From NCBI GenBank assembly GCA_047618115.1, contig JBLHKV010000259.1, positions 1-5,375 on the forward strand: a stretch of DNA of 5,375 nt. Reading direction: 5' to 3'. The notes under the pieces were generated by a model that was not told the origin of the DNA, searched no databases, and saw only the letters and a list, made by a program, of their open reading frames with translations. The position numbers and the translations under genes are program-made. The stretch's first letter is position 1. The number at the start of each line of letters is the position of its first letter. Shown here piece by piece: positions 4,684 to 5,375 of this stretch. The DNA comes from CALJGI01 sp047618115. GTDB taxonomy: Bacteria > Pseudomonadota > Gammaproteobacteria > Pseudomonadales > Halieaceae.

Positions 4684-5375
4684 CTAGCCGGGCTGGCCGC
4701 GACTGTCGATAGCAGCAAGCGCCCGCTGGGCTGCAGCCAGAACCTGTGCTGGTGCTGTGCCACCGTGGTGATCGCGAGCCGCGATAGAGCCCTCGACGGT
4801 CAATACCTCAAATACATCTTCGTTTATGTCTCTTGAAAACTTTCGCAGTTCCGCAAGGCTCATTTCGGAAAGATCCTGTGCCGTGGCGATGCCGTGAGAA
4901 ACCGCCTTACCAACGACTTCGTGGGCGTCTCTGAATGCCATGCCACGACGGACCAGATAGTCTGCAAGATCTGTAGCGGTGCTGAACCCGGTGGTGGCGG
5001 CACTCCTCATTTGCTGCTTATTAGGAATGATTGCCGGAACCATATCGGCGTAGGCACGCAGGCAGTCAAGGACGGTGTCCACGGTATCGAACAGTGGTTC
5101 CTTATCTTCCTGATTATCCTTGTTGTATGCTAAAGGTTGTCCCTTCATTAGCGTCAGTAGCGAGACCAGATTACCATTTACCCTTCCGACTTTGCCTCTA
5201 ACCAATTCCGGAACGTCGGGGTTCTTTTTCTGCGGCATAATCGAGGAGCCAGTGCAGAAGCGATCGGGCAGTTCGACGAAGTTGAACTGAATTGAGGTCC
5301 ACAACACCAACTCCTCCGAGAACCTGGACAGGTGGGTTAGCAAGGCTGCGGCAAAGGAGCAAAATTCGATGGCGA
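4684..5375 (-). CDS. argH: Argininosuccinate lyase (C-terminal half, cut by window edge)
   Basis: 229 codons plus stop are present and the reading frame stays open to the right edge (first complete codon 5373-5371), so the start is outside the window; the family is about 460 residues. ArgH cleaves argininosuccinate to arginine and fumarate in the last step of arginine synthesis. The fumarase/aspartase superfamily signature GSSIMPQKKN is at 5221-5250; this flexible loop holds the catalytic Ser. Flanking conserved segments include AIEFCSFAAAL, THLSRFSEELVLW, PDVPELVRGKVGRV, the QPLAYNKDNQEDKEPLFD stretch, GFSTATDLADYLVRRG and FRDAHEVVG. The protein functions as a tetramer with active sites built from three subunits. 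A TTG at 5343 is an internal Leu codon, not a start. The gene converges on cyaY; regulation (for example ArgR sites) cannot be assessed because the promoter is not included. Confidence 0.97.
   Translation of the reverse strand, partial: AIEFCSFAAALLTHLSRFSEELVLWTSIQFNFVELPDRFCTGSSIMPQKKNPDVPELVRGKVGRVNGNLVSLLTLMKGQPLAYNKDNQEDKEPLFDTVDTVLDCLRAYADMVPAIIPNKQQMRSAATTGFSTATDLADYLVRRGMAFRDAHEVVGKAVSHGIATAQDLSEMSLAELRKFSRDINEDVFEVLTVEGSIAARDHHGGTAPAQVLAAAQRALAAIDSRGQPG

Noticed and set aside
5341..5343. TTG at 5343 as the start of argH
   Set aside because: The frame continues upstream with conserved ArgH sequence (AIEFCSFAAAL), so this is an internal Leu and the gene is cut by the window edge.

Overview
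The window reads as a chromosomal housekeeping locus of a gammaproteobacterium. The best guide is the gene order lptM - lysA - dapF - DUF484 (yigA) - xerC - yigB with cyaY divergent at its head. This is the pseudomonad-type version of the enterobacterial cyaY / lptM-dapF-yigA-xerC-yigB locus, with lysA inserted between lptM and dapF. Base composition looks moderate (a little above half G+C by eye) and even across the genes. I see no mobile element, tRNA, rRNA, CRISPR array or sign of recent transfer. The species cannot be named from this; a Pseudomonas-related or marine gammaproteobacterial lineage is likely.

Layout, left to right. 1-189 (-) is the N-terminal piece of a YigB-type HAD phosphatase, cut by the window edge. 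193-1101 (-) is xerC. 1108-1812 (-) is the DUF484 gene. 1872-2729 (-) is dapF. 2734-3990 (-) is lysA, with a GTG start. 4000-4113 (-) is a 37-residue lipoprotein gene of the LptM/YifL type. 4114-4222 is a divergent promoter region. 4223-4558 (+) is cyaY. 4559-4683 is a convergent intergenic stretch. 4684-5375 (-) is the C-terminal half of argH, cut by the right edge.

The six genes from lptM to yigB lie on one strand with gaps of 9, 4, 59, 6 and 3 nt, so they are probably one operon read leftward from a promoter near 4142-4147. DapF converts LL- to meso-diaminopimelate. LysA decarboxylates meso-diaminopimelate to lysine, so the pair sits at the split between peptidoglycan and lysine synthesis. 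LptM assists outer-membrane LPS translocon assembly, XerC resolves chromosome dimers at dif, and YigB is linked to flavin synthesis. CyaY (bacterial frataxin) serves iron-sulfur cluster assembly, and ArgH makes arginine.

No undescribed multi-gene system is evident. The parts worth a second look are regulatory: a symmetric -10 element and terminator-like hairpin superimposed at the lptM/cyaY divergence, an ambiguous cyaY start with a six-codon ORF in front of it, a nested stem-loop in the 3' end of cyaY, and a possible 45-codon ORF in the cyaY/argH gap. All of these are inferences from sequence pattern.
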